Positions 1 through 6,193 of a stretch of DNA of 25,527 bases are shown in pieces. Where the stretch lies: positions 1-25,527 of IMG/VR virus record IMGVR_UViG_3300037189_002681; one strand, 5' to 3'. The position numbers and the translations under genes are program-made. The DNA is from a virus. The first letter of the stretch is position 1; each line of letters starts with the position of its first letter. The notes below the pieces were generated by a model. The model did no database searches and was not told where the DNA came from. It was given only the letters and a program-made list of their open reading frames with translations.

Positions 1-476
1 CTCTTATGGCTATTGCTCCTGTGGAAAGCAGTAGCGTGGTTATTAATTCTACCAATGGTATTGAGCTTCCGATGAGTTTGATTAGTACTAAGGAAAGCAA
101 AGCAGGTTCATTTACACAAGTGGTTCCTGAATATAATAAATTAAAGAACAAGTATCAGTTAATGTGGGAGCAAACTGATTGCACAGCCTACTTAAAGACT
201 GCGGCAGTACTAGCGGCCTATGTAGATCAAAGTATCAGCACTAACACATTTTACAATCCAGCACATTTCCCGGATCGTAAAGTTCCTACCACACTCATTG
301 CTAAGAATCTAATGCAAGCTCATATGTGGGGGTTGAAGACATTCTACTACAGCTTGATCAATAAGGCAGGTAGCAAACAGAATGCTGAGCCTACACCAGA
401 AGTACACTACAACGGATTTTATGAAAGAGAAAATGAAACTTCTATCGAAGAAGATTGTGAGGCATGCAAACTATGA
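1..476 (+). CDS. nrdA: Ribonucleoside-diphosphate reductase class I, alpha subunit, C-terminal part (5' truncated by window)
   Basis: The large subunit of class Ia ribonucleotide reductase reduces NDPs to dNDPs and feeds phage DNA synthesis. Only the last ~158 residues are present; codons run in frame from base 3 (CTT) before the first ATG at base 6, so the true start lies upstream of the window. The visible segment matches the C-terminal barrel of NrdA: an LMAIAP...SSxVxNSTNGIELP stretch, then DQSISTNTFYNP, and a tail ending CEACKL. The two tail cysteines (CxxC) are the redox pair that re-reduces the active site and is itself recharged by a glutaredoxin, which is encoded two genes downstream. 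It ends with TGA and overlaps nrdB by 4 bases (ATGA) if nrdB starts at 473. Family assignment is firm; the cofactor allostery domain cannot be judged here. Confidence 0.95.
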   Translation, partial: LMAIAPVESSSVVINSTNGIELPMSLISTKESKAGSFTQVVPEYNKLKNKYQLMWEQTDCTAYLKTAAVLAAYVDQSISTNTFYNPAHFPDRKVPTTLIAKNLMQAHMWGLKTFYYSLINKAGSKQNAEPTPEVHYNGFYERENETSIEEDCEACKL

Positions 477-1573
477 GCAAAGCTCAATATAACTTAAACA
501 CAAAGACAGACTATCTATCACGTAAGATGTTTCTGGACCCAGCTGGCCCAGTTACTATCCAGAGATTCGAAGAAGTTAAGTATAAGAAGATTGCAGATTT
601 CGAAACAACTGCACGTGGATTCTTCTGGGTGCCAGAAGAGATTAGCCTAAGCAAAGATGCCAATGACTTCAAAGATGCCAGCGATGCTATCAAGCATATC
701 TTTACTAGTAACTTGCTACGTCAGACGGCATTAGACAGTTTGCAAGGACGTGGGCCTAGCCAAGTGTTTGCACCTGTTGTTAGTTTGCCAGAATTAGAAG
801 CACTGGTTTATAACTGGACATTCTTTGAAACTAATATCCATAGTCGTAGCTACAGCCATATCATTCGTAATATCTATAACGTGCCTAAGGAAGTGTTTAA
901 CACTATCCACGATACGAATGAAATCATCAGCATGGCCAGTAATGTGGGAGACTACTATGACAAATTGCATGTCATTAATTGTCGAAAAGAATTAGGCGAG
1001 ACGATCGACGAGAAGGAACATATCAAAGCAATATGGCTTGCACTACACGCAAGTTACGCACTTGAAGCACTACGTTTCATGGTATCGTTTGCTACGAGTC
1101 TTGCAATGGTAGAGAACAAGATCTTTATCGGTAATGGCAATATCATCAGTTTGATCCTACAGGACGAACTAGGTCATAAAGATTGGACTGCTTATATCAT
1201 CAATCAAGTGGTTAAGGAAGATCCTCGCTTTGCACAAGCCAAGCAAGAATGCGAAGCAGAAGTTTATCAGTTATATATGGATGTCATACGCGAAGAAAAA
1301 GATTGGGCAAACTATCTGTTCCAGAAAGGACCAGTCATTGGACTTAACGCAAACATCCTAAAAGATTTCGTAGATTATACAGCCGCAGATGCACTAAAAC
1401 AGATTGGTATCAAGTACGGACAGCCTGCTCCTAAGAGCACACCAATTCCTTGGTTCAATAAACATAGTGATACTAGCAAGAAACAAACTGCCTTGCAGGA
1501 AAGCGAAAGCACTAACTATGTTATCGGCGTCATGAGCGACGTGTTAGATTACGAACAATTACCAGTATTATAA
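473..1573 (+). CDS. nrdB: Ribonucleoside-diphosphate reductase class I, beta subunit (R2)
   Basis: R2 holds the di-iron centre and tyrosyl radical that NrdA needs. From 473 the protein has 366 residues, close to E. coli R2 (376). An upstream in-frame ATG at 464 is less likely because GAGG at 457-461 is too close to it but about 10 bases from 473. Conserved ligands are visible: D in the TALDSLQGR helix, E119 and H123 before the radical tyrosine Y127 (HSRSY), E in LEALRF, and E and H in DELGH. One oddity: E119 and H123 are separated by three residues (ETNIH), where E. coli R2 has two (ETIH). It is followed by glutaredoxin after 9 bases, forming a complete dNDP-producing operon as in many T4-like phages. 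Confidence 0.96.
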   Translation: MSKAQYNLNTKTDYLSRKMFLDPAGPVTIQRFEEVKYKKIADFETTARGFFWVPEEISLSKDANDFKDASDAIKHIFTSNLLRQTALDSLQGRGPSQVFAPVVSLPELEALVYNWTFFETNIHSRSYSHIIRNIYNVPKEVFNTIHDTNEIISMASNVGDYYDKLHVINCRKELGETIDEKEHIKAIWLALHASYALEALRFMVSFATSLAMVENKIFIGNGNIISLILQDELGHKDWTAYIINQVVKEDPRFAQAKQECEAEVYQLYMDVIREEKDWANYLFQKGPVIGLNANILKDFVDYTAADALKQIGIKYGQPAPKSTPIPWFNKHSDTSKKQTALQESESTNYVIGVMSDVLDYEQLPVL

Positions 1574-1582
1574 GGAAAGAAT

Positions 1583-1822
1583 ATGAAAGCTATCGTGTGG
1601 AGTAAGAACGATTGCCCCTATTGCGTCCAAGCTAAGAAACTGCTTGAAATGAAGGGGGTTGAATTTGAAGAAAGAAATATCAACAGCGGATGGGATCGAG
1701 AAGATCTATTAGCCGCAGTTCCTGGAGTCAGGAGTGTCCCGCAGATTTTTTTAGATGATAAATTAGTAGGCGGGTTCACAGAACTCAAGAAATATTTCGA
1801 AAAGGAAAATCATGTTAATTAA
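1583..1822 (+). CDS. Glutaredoxin
   Basis: A 79-residue thioredoxin-fold reductant. The active-site CPYC is at residues 11-14, followed by the cis-proline segment SVPQIF and the glutathione-binding GGFTEL. Length and motifs are those of a classical dithiol glutaredoxin (E. coli Grx1/Grx3 are 82-85 aa). It is preceded by AAGGAA at 1573-1578 and sits directly after nrdB, so its obvious job is to recharge the C-terminal cysteine pair of the phage NrdA. It overlaps the next gene by 11 bases. T4 has the equivalent gene nrdC, but assignment to that exact ortholog is not made here. Confidence 0.94.
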   Translation: MKAIVWSKNDCPYCVQAKKLLEMKGVEFEERNINSGWDREDLLAAVPGVRSVPQIFLDDKLVGGFTELKKYFEKENHVN

Positions 1823-2102
1823 TAAAGGTGTCACACCAGGCGAAGTAGTAACAATTAAAACAACTGCGGGCGAGGAAATTGTCGCTAAACTAGTAGAAGA
1901 AAATCCATTGGGCATTACCGTAAGTAAACCTTTGGTTCTAACCGCAAGTGCAAAAGGCATAGCTTTAGTTCCCTTCTTGTTCACTACAGATCCAGATGCT
2001 AATATTAACATCAGCAAAGGCACTGTAATGGTGATCGCTCCGACTCATAAGGATGCGTCAGACACCTACATCCAAAATACCACTGGTATTAAACTAGCAT
2101 AA
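1812..2102 (+). CDS. Conserved-type phage hypothetical protein, small beta-rich
   Basis: A 96-residue protein of unknown function. The N-terminal half alternates hydrophobic residues with Val/Thr-rich strands (GEVVTIKTTAGEEIVAKLVEE), a pattern reminiscent of Sm/LSm or SH3-like small barrels, but no signature is decisive. There is no signal peptide or membrane segment. Its start lies inside the glutaredoxin gene (11-base overlap), so it belongs to the nrd operon by translation coupling, and its stop codon overlaps a late promoter motif (2098-2105). It could be an RNA-binding regulator or a structural protein; I cannot decide. Confidence 0.8.
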   Translation: MLINKGVTPGEVVTIKTTAGEEIVAKLVEENPLGITVSKPLVLTASAKGIALVPFLFTTDPDANINISKGTVMVIAPTHKDASDTYIQNTTGIKLA

Positions 2103-2105
2103 ATA
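2098..2105 (+). promoter_or_regulatory. T4-type late promoter CATAAATA
   Basis: CATAAATA differs from the T4 late consensus TATAAATA at the first base only. It lies 20 bases before the start of the gene at 2125, with AGGAG at 2112-2116 between. The motif sits in the loop of a short stem: AAACTA (2091-2096) pairs with TAGTTT (2106-2111). Confidence 0.7.
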
Positions 2106-2124
2106 TAGTTTTAGGAGATATGTA

Positions 2125-2916
2125 ATGCCAGGAGGATCGTGGACCCCACCCGTAACAACAGTAATAGCTATTCCCAAAGCAACACCTATGGGGGCTACTG
2201 GTGGTTCTGGAGTTTTTACTGCATTTGATAATTCTCCAGCCATAGCTGGTTTAACGGTACAAGTATCGGATATATCATATTTTGTCACAGGAGCCAACGG
2301 CGCCGCGGCAAAGATTCCAGGATCAATGACAAATCTGATGGCCGGTCAAGTAAATGCCCTCAACTCGATACAATCTACGTTGACGTCGATAGCTGATAAG
2401 GTTACCGGAAATGCCACCAGCATGACCGATGCTGCCGCTAGTATACAACAGGCTATCAGCACATTATCAGGTGTATTAACTGAACTTGCTGTGCAACACG
2501 CCTTGCAAGTAGCTGATCAGGTAGAACACAATGAGTTTCAACAAACTGCTACTAATGTTGCTAGAAAAGAAGCTGGGAAAGAGAAGATCGAAGTACCACC
2601 GGCTGATTATAAAGAAAAAGTAAAAAAGGGTGTTTCAAACATAACAACTATTCAAGGTGTTGCTAAAGTTGCAGGAACTGCCAATAGTATCATCACAAAT
2701 GTTGCAGGAACTGCCCAGAGCTTCATAACAAGTTATCTCGCAGATACTGGCATCGGCAAGTATGTTCTAGAGAAAATTGCCAAAACAAAATTATGGATGA
2801 AACAGTCGGAAGCAGAAGCAAAAGCTAAAATTAAGGCTATCGAAGATAAAGCCAAAGCTGATCAAGCTAAGACTGGTGAAACTCCTGGCCCAACTGGAGC
2901 GCCAACAGCAGGATAA
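2125..2916 (+). CDS. Putative late structural protein, Ala/Thr-rich with charged C-terminal coil
   Basis: A 263-residue protein of unknown function. The first ~60 residues are Gly/Pro/Val-rich (begins MPGGSWTPP and contains GGSGVFTAFDNSPA), faintly like the glycine turns of PAAR spike-tip proteins, but the resemblance is weak. Residues ~70-140 are predicted helical and rich in Ala/Ser/Thr; residues ~220-250 are a Lys/Glu/Ala coiled coil (SEAEAKAKIKAIEDKAKADQ). The end is a PG/T-rich tail. A late promoter motif lies 20 bases upstream, with SD AGGAG. The next gene starts 2 bases after the stop. Late expression and position suggest a virion or tail component; this is inference. Confidence 0.75.
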   Translation: MPGGSWTPPVTTVIAIPKATPMGATGGSGVFTAFDNSPAIAGLTVQVSDISYFVTGANGAAAKIPGSMTNLMAGQVNALNSIQSTLTSIADKVTGNATSMTDAAASIQQAISTLSGVLTELAVQHALQVADQVEHNEFQQTATNVARKEAGKEKIEVPPADYKEKVKKGVSNITTIQGVAKVAGTANSIITNVAGTAQSFITSYLADTGIGKYVLEKIAKTKLWMKQSEAEAKAKIKAIEDKAKADQAKTGETPGPTGAPTAG

Positions 2917-2917
2917 T

Positions 2918-3169
2918 ATGACAGCTAAAATATCCGTAGCTCGTGCCAATCTTGATATCGCAAATGGATTGTTAGAGACTGGAGCAAAAACAGTAATCAC
3001 TAACGATTATCAAACAGCATATCTGACAACAGTTGATGCTGGCGGCGCCAATGTTGTCCAAGCATCTACAGAAGTATTCGCTGAAAATCTAGGAGTAGCC
3101 AGAGAAGCTGATCCTATGTCAAATGGTGTGCTGATAGAGTCTGGTAGCGACAACGTTTTTGCTGGTTAA
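2918..3169 (+). CDS. Small hypothetical protein, possible PAAR-like end
   Basis: An 83-residue protein. The frame stays open back to an ATG at 2876, but 2918 is preferred because it follows the previous stop by one base (TAATATG) and avoids a 41-base overlap with a coding sequence. The C-terminus reads SNGVLIESGSDNVFAG, which resembles the 'GG.I..GS.NVF.NG' turn of PAAR-repeat proteins that cap phage and type VI secretion spikes. The rest has no recognised domain. If the resemblance is real, it and the previous gene would be tail-spike accessory proteins. Otherwise it is simply a late hypothetical. Confidence 0.7.
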   Translation: MTAKISVARANLDIANGLLETGAKTVITNDYQTAYLTTVDAGGANVVQASTEVFAENLGVAREADPMSNGVLIESGSDNVFAG

Positions 3170-3178
3170 TCAAGACTG

Positions 3179-3207
3179 TTGACAACATCCTTTATATCTG
3201 CTAAATT
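3179..3207 (+). promoter_or_regulatory. Sigma70-type (early/middle) promoter TTGACA-17-TAAATT
   Basis: The -35 TTGACA is at 3179-3184, with a 17-base spacer and -10 TAAATT at 3202-3207. It lies just before the histone-like gene at 3235. The -10 lies partly in the loop of the hairpin described at 3188-3228. Confidence 0.75.
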
Positions 3208-3228
3208 ATAGTAGATATTTCACAAGGA
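3188..3228 (+). promoter_or_regulatory. Hairpin spanning promoter -10 and the ribosome binding site of the H1-like gene
   Basis: ATATCTGCTA (3194-3203) pairs with TAGTAGATAT (3209-3218), 10 bp including one G-U, with a 5-base loop. Outside it, TCCTT (3188-3192) pairs with AAGGA (3224-3228), which is the Shine-Dalgarno sequence of the gene at 3235. A transcript coming from upstream would fold and hide the SD. A transcript started at the local promoter would lack the left arm. Confidence 0.55.
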
Positions 3229-3234
3229 GACGTT

Positions 3235-3426
3235 ATGAGTACAAAATATCAAGAATTTACAGCCCTAGTTGAGGGTATGCAAGCTGACTTTGAAAAGTTT
3301 TACGACAAAGAAGTTAGTGCCGCAGGAACCCGTGTTCGCAAGCACTTACAAGAGTTAGCCAAGCTATGCAAGGAAACTCGTAACGATGTTACTGCGGTTA
3401 AGACAGCCCGTAAAGAGGCCAAATAA
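3235..3426 (+). CDS. Histone H1-like protein, Hc1 family
   Basis: A 63-residue, lysine-rich, wholly helical protein. The segment FYDKEVSAAGTRVRKHLQELAKLCKETRNDV closely follows the pattern of bacterial Hc1/histone-H1-like proteins (chlamydial Hc1 N-domain and Bacteroidetes homologs), whose core is ...FY.KG..AAGTRVRK..Q.LK.LA...R..V. These are small basic DNA-binding proteins that compact chromatin. The Lys/Ala/Pro-rich tail of chlamydial Hc1 is missing here, so only the helical domain is encoded. It has its own sigma70-type promoter and SD AAGGAG, with both embedded in a hairpin. A likely role is binding host or phage DNA early or in packaging; the exact function is unknown. Confidence 0.82.
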   Translation: MSTKYQEFTALVEGMQADFEKFYDKEVSAAGTRVRKHLQELAKLCKETRNDVTAVKTARKEAK

Positions 3427-3428
3427 CC

Positions 3429-3436
3429 GATAAATA
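3429..3436 (+). promoter_or_regulatory. T4-type late promoter GATAAATA
   Basis: GATAAATA lies 18 bases before the ATG at 3454, between the H1-like stop codon and SD AAAGGAG (3440-3446). It matches seven of eight bases of TATAAATA. Confidence 0.7.
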
Positions 3437-3453
3437 CTGCAAAGGAGCACATT

Positions 3454-3789
3454 ATGAAGAGCAAATTTATATTCACTTTGGTATTCGGATCTATTCTAGC
3501 AATGAGTACCTTATTTGCTACGATGAGTGATGCTCGTGCAGATGGATGGAGACATGGTCCAAGACCCAATCATTATCACGGTGGCGGTTATGGTTGGGTT
3601 GCACCTTTGGTGTTAGGTGGAGTAGTTGGTTATGCTATTGCTCAACCTAGGCCTGTTCCTCCTCCTCCCGTAGTTTATGTTAATCCACAGCCCGTATACG
3701 GGCCTTATGTGCCACCGTATGGTTATCACTGGGAGAACGTCCTAGATGCTAACTGTAATTGTTATAGAACAGTATTGGTGCAGAATTAA
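3454..3789 (+). CDS. Secreted His/Gly/Pro-rich small protein
   Basis: A 111-residue protein with a clear Sec signal peptide (MKSKFIFTLVFGSILAMS..., likely cleavage after ARA at ~30). The mature part starts with a His/Gly-rich segment (DGWRHGPRPNHYHGGG), a short Gly/Val/Ala hydrophobic stretch (VAPLVLGGVVGYAIA, ~49-64), a Pro/Val/Tyr-rich segment, and a C-terminal DANCNCYRTV with two cysteines. It resembles small periplasmic or OM proteins of proteobacteria with HGxG and PPPPVVY segments. The function is unknown; the His-rich start might bind metal. A late promoter lies upstream, and the next gene overlaps by one base (TAATG). Confidence 0.8.
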   Translation: MKSKFIFTLVFGSILAMSTLFATMSDARADGWRHGPRPNHYHGGGYGWVAPLVLGGVVGYAIAQPRPVPPPPVVYVNPQPVYGPYVPPYGYHWENVLDANCNCYRTVLVQN

Positions 3790-3980
3790 TGATAGTAAAA
3801 GTAGCAAATTCAATCGGCCGAGCTCATGGTAAATTTTTTACGTGGCTAGGACAAAAAGCAGAAACTAACCCATGGTGGGCAGTTGCCTTAACTGCATGGG
3901 CATTATATGAAATCGGAGAACACATTGCCGGGCCTATACTCGCAGTACTTTGGGCTACCGGACATGTTACAATACAGTAA
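3789..3980 (+). CDS. Small single-pass membrane protein
   Basis: A 63-residue protein that starts at the TAATG junction with the previous gene and ends at another TAATG junction with iscU. Residues ~29-58 (WWAVALTAWALYEIGEHIAGPILAVLWATG) form one or two short hydrophobic segments, interrupted by a GEHIAG turn. The N-terminus is basic. No family is recognised. Its place in a late transcript with a secreted protein suggests an envelope role, for example in lysis or protecting the membrane, but nothing proves it. Confidence 0.7.
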   Translation: MIVKVANSIGRAHGKFFTWLGQKAETNPWWAVALTAWALYEIGEHIAGPILAVLWATGHVTIQ

Positions 3981-4363
3981 TGGCTTATAGTGACAAAGTT
4001 ATCGATCACTACGAAAACCCTAGAAACGTTGGCAGCTTTGACAAGTCTGACCCTAGTATTGGTACTGGTATGGTGGGCGCACCAGCTTGTGGAGATGTAA
4101 TGAAATTACAAATCAAAGTCAATGAACAAGGTATTATTGAAGATGCTAAATTCAAAACTTACGGGTGCGGGTCGGCAATTGCGTCTAGCTCTCTTGTTAC
4201 AGAATGGCTTAAAGGTAAGACTCTTGACGAAGCAGGAAGCATCAAGAATTCTGCGATTGCAGAAGAACTCGCCCTGCCTCCGGTCAAAATACATTGTAGC
4301 ATACTGGCAGAAGATGCGATTAAGGCGGCAGTAAATGATTACCGTAACCGACAAAGCTCGTAA
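3980..4363 (+). CDS. iscU: Fe-S cluster assembly scaffold IscU
   Basis: A 127-residue protein that matches the full length of bacterial IscU (128 in E. coli). The start is at the TAATG junction; an upstream in-frame ATG at 3950 would add a non-homologous leader. Cluster ligands are all present: C37 and D39 in ACGD, C63 in YGCGSA, H105 and C106 in KIHCS. The LPPVK motif (99-103), which the Hsp70 HscA recognises to promote cluster transfer, is intact. IscU receives sulfur from the desulfurase IscS, for which no gene is seen here, so the host enzyme is probably used. It overlaps iscA by 29 bases. Phage-encoded IscU is unusual, and the phage also encodes an Hsp70 (12869-14776). Confidence 0.97.
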   Translation: MAYSDKVIDHYENPRNVGSFDKSDPSIGTGMVGAPACGDVMKLQIKVNEQGIIEDAKFKTYGCGSAIASSSLVTEWLKGKTLDEAGSIKNSAIAEELALPPVKIHCSILAEDAIKAAVNDYRNRQSS

Positions 4364-4661
4364 AAAAGTAAAAGAGTTTTTAGAAAAGAGAGGCAAAGGT
4401 GTTGGCATCCGACTTGGTGTCAAGACTAGCGGTTGCAGTGGACTCAAGTATACACTAGAGTATGTAGATGAGTACACAGCAGAACCCAATGTAATCAATT
4501 ATGCACAACCCGAGTTTGTAGTGTTAGTTGATCAAAAGCACGAAGTATACATGTTTGGCATGGAGATCGATTGGGTTAAAAACGGACTCAATGAAGGATT
4601 TGATTTTAAGAATCCAAACGAAACAGCACGTTGCGGCTGTGGCGAAAGCTTCAAAGTATAA
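4335..4661 (+). CDS. iscA: Fe-S cluster A-type carrier IscA
   Basis: A 108-residue protein that aligns along its full length with E. coli IscA (107). The three conserved cysteines are C34 (TSGCSGL), C100 and C102 (CGCGESF). It carries Fe-S clusters from the scaffold to apoproteins. The start lies within the end of iscU (29-base overlap, +1 relative frame), and the N-terminal MITVTDKARKKV matches the normal IscA start, so the overlap looks real. Candidate recipients are not evident in the window; the ferredoxin that serves the bilin reductase would be one, but that is speculative. A-type carriers alone occur in several T4-like marine phages; pairing with IscU is rarer. Confidence 0.96.
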   Translation: MITVTDKARKKVKEFLEKRGKGVGIRLGVKTSGCSGLKYTLEYVDEYTAEPNVINYAQPEFVVLVDQKHEVYMFGMEIDWVKNGLNEGFDFKNPNETARCGCGESFKV

Positions 4662-4672
4662 TTCAAAAGTAG

Positions 4673-4701
4673 TTGACATTCTCCAAAAGTGACAGTATAA
4701 T
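4673..4701 (+). promoter_or_regulatory. Perfect sigma70-type promoter TTGACA-17-TATAAT
   Basis: Consensus -35 (4673-4678) and -10 (4696-4701) with a 17-base spacer. The expected start of transcription is near 4708, in the loop of the long dyad at 4675-4732, upstream of the gene at 4734. Confidence 0.88.
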
Positions 4702-4732
4702 AAGAGTATTACTGTTAATTTTGGAGAATGTC
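4675..4732 (+). promoter_or_regulatory. Long inverted repeat enclosing the promoter and hiding the RBS
   Basis: GACATTCTCCAAAA (4675-4688) is the exact reverse complement of TTTTGGAGAATGTC (4719-4732). After one mismatch the pairing continues (4690-4697 with 4710-4717, one G-U), which gives a ~22-bp stem with a 12-base loop. The left arm contains most of the -35, the apex the -10, and the right arm the SD GGAG (4723-4726). A read-through RNA would bury the SD; an RNA begun at ~4708 would not. A DNA-level operator is the alternative. Confidence 0.75.
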
Positions 4733-4733
4733 T

Positions 4734-5126
4734 ATGAGTATGCATCTTGAAGGCCCGTGGCTCTCAACCACTAGCTCTAAGAAACGCAAGAATGTAAAAT
4801 TCAAAAGCGCAGAACACAAAGCCAAATTTCTTGCTTCTCAAAAAGAGTGGGAAGCATTACTTAAGAAGCATAAGATCGATCAAGAGGATCGACGTAAGAC
4901 TCGCGCAATGTCTGCTGATACTTTCAAACCAGCCGAGACATATCGCAGAGAAACTAAACACTATCCTAGTTTGAACAGTGAACATACTTGCGGTGTTGCG
5001 GCTAAGGCCGAACCAAAAGTTTATACCGGTACATTGATTAAAGGCATCGCGACCATGCATAAAAGCAATGCTGTGCCTGTTTTTAATAATGAGCAAGCAG
5101 AAGAAATCGCTCGTATGAGGCGATAA
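4734..5126 (+). CDS. Conserved T4-like phage hypothetical protein
   Basis: A 130-residue soluble, strongly basic protein (many Lys/Arg, KKRKNVKFKSAEHKAKF near the N-terminus). Two earlier in-frame possibilities exist; the ATG at 4734 is chosen because SD GGAG at 4723-4726 lies 7 bases from it, while the ATG at 4728 is too close. The C-terminal GIATMHKSNAVPVFNNEQA...ARMRR is, from memory, strongly conserved in a protein of unknown function found across marine T4-like phages. It contains no enzyme motif. It has an early-type promoter within a large hairpin, so it is likely made early and blocked from translation on read-through RNA. Confidence 0.85.
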   Translation: MSMHLEGPWLSTTSSKKRKNVKFKSAEHKAKFLASQKEWEALLKKHKIDQEDRRKTRAMSADTFKPAETYRRETKHYPSLNSEHTCGVAAKAEPKVYTGTLIKGIATMHKSNAVPVFNNEQAEEIARMRR

Positions 5127-5129
5127 AGC

Positions 5130-5297
5130 ATGATCACTGAAAATAATAGTATATTACCTTCTCATGCAGGTGATAACTATATATTAGCCCCAAACGGTTT
5201 GGGTGCTAAAATGGCTAACCAAAGGGAGAAATTCAAACAGCCTAGTGTGTTTAACGATGGTGGTAGCGACACCTCATCCAGCGTAAAGGAGAATAAA
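5130..5297 (+). other. Open in-frame extension or leader upstream of the cell wall hydrolase
   Basis: ATG at 5130 opens a 56-codon stretch in the same frame as the hydrolase at 5298, with no stop between. It encodes a soluble segment (LAPNGLGAKMANQREKF...) that would sit before the signal peptide and spoil it. It also contains a stem (AGC-CCCAA with TTGGG-T-GCT, about 5187-5208). It may be a separate N-terminally extended isoform, a decayed gene, or simply untranslated leader. Confidence 0.45.
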
Positions 5298-5828
5298 ATG
5301 ATACGCATTATCAAAATAGTATTAAACTGTTTTGTCCTAGTGGCATTAACAGTTACAGCACAATCTGCTGTAGAAAAGAAGTTCGATAGATTGAGAGAGG
5401 CTAGAGAAAATCCAAGCCCAATCACTGCACAATTAAGACAGAAGCAATTAGATTGTCTAGCACGTAATATCTATCACGAAGCAGGCTACGAACCTTTTGA
5501 AGGTAAAGTAGCGGTTGCACAAGTAACCATCAATAGAACCGAAAGCGGACAGTTCCCAAGCGACATCTGCCAAGTAGTATACCAAAAAAATGTTGTATAT
5601 GAAAAAGTTCTATGCCAGTTTAGTTGGTATTGCTCGACAGCAAGCTCACAGAAACCAATGAATGGCCCAGTTTACACAGAGAGTATGGAAGTAGCTAAAA
5701 AAGTACTACTCGAAGGATTTAGGATCCGAGATCTAGATCAGGCATTGTATTATCATGCAGACTATGTAAATCCTAAATGGGGCAAAAAGCCCATTGTTAA
5801 AATTGGCCGACATATCTTTTACAAATAA
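5298..5828 (+). CDS. SleB-type cell wall hydrolase (Hydrolase_2 family)
   Basis: A 176-residue protein starting at ATG 5298, which has an excellent SD (AAAGGAG, 5285-5291) and a signal sequence or signal anchor (MIRIIKIVLNCFVLVALTV, ~1-22). The catalytic domain covers residues ~48-176 and has the family core LARNIYHEAGYEPFEGKVAV with the presumed catalytic Glu61, then NR...FP..IC.V, FSW and a final Tyr/His-rich HADYVNPKW. The family cleaves peptidoglycan (SleB/CwlJ lytic transglycosylase type). Next to it is a three-helix membrane protein, so a lysis function (signal-anchor endolysin with a holin) is plausible, as in related marine myophages. An in-frame ATG at 5130 gives a 232-residue alternative. 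Confidence 0.88.
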   Translation: MIRIIKIVLNCFVLVALTVTAQSAVEKKFDRLREARENPSPITAQLRQKQLDCLARNIYHEAGYEPFEGKVAVAQVTINRTESGQFPSDICQVVYQKNVVYEKVLCQFSWYCSTASSQKPMNGPVYTESMEVAKKVLLEGFRIRDLDQALYYHADYVNPKWGKKPIVKIGRHIFYK

Positions 5829-5836
5829 GGAAATTT

Positions 5837-6184
5837 ATGACTACAAATGAATTTTTTGCTGTGGCAAAACAAAGCATCTCTGACTTTTTTAATCTAGATA
5901 ATTGGGTTAAGAATATCAAAGAACATGCTCCGCATATAAGCGCAGAGACTATGGGCTGGGTAGCAGTGATTTTAATGCACTTGGCTACTATTCCTACTCT
6001 ATTGGCAGTTCTTACAGGACTAACTGAAAAGATGCCTCCTGTAGATCTAGTGCTTTTTGCATGGACTGGATTGTTTTGCTTCTTTATTAAAGCTACTATC
6101 CAGAAAGATATACTCAATATCGTAACTATCGGATTGGGATTTTTCGTACAAGCCGCATTGATGGCCATGATTATCTTTAAGTAA
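5837..6184 (+). CDS. Small polytopic membrane protein, holin candidate
   Basis: A 115-residue protein with three hydrophobic helices (about 40-60, 68-86 and 92-114) after a charged amphipathic N-terminus (residues 1-38). The size and topology suit a class I holin, and it lies 8 bases downstream of the cell wall hydrolase, with SD AAGGAA. No sequence family is recognised, so holin is an inference from topology and neighbourhood. It could instead be an immunity or membrane-protection protein. Confidence 0.78.
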   Translation: MTTNEFFAVAKQSISDFFNLDNWVKNIKEHAPHISAETMGWVAVILMHLATIPTLLAVLTGLTEKMPPVDLVLFAWTGLFCFFIKATIQKDILNIVTIGLGFFVQAALMAMIIFK

Positions 6185-6193
6185 CCAAACGAT

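Noticed and set aside
511-693. Minus-strand ORF inside nrdB, and all other minus-strand ORFs in the window
   Set aside because: They lie antisense to clear genes, have no convincing SD or family match, and follow codon shadowing. I find no supported minus-strand gene.
2125-3169. Firm PAAR/spike-tip assignment for the two genes here
   Set aside because: Only short glycine-turn resemblances are visible, so the function is left open.
4122-4334. 70-residue ORF within iscU
   Set aside because: Shadow frame of a strongly conserved gene.
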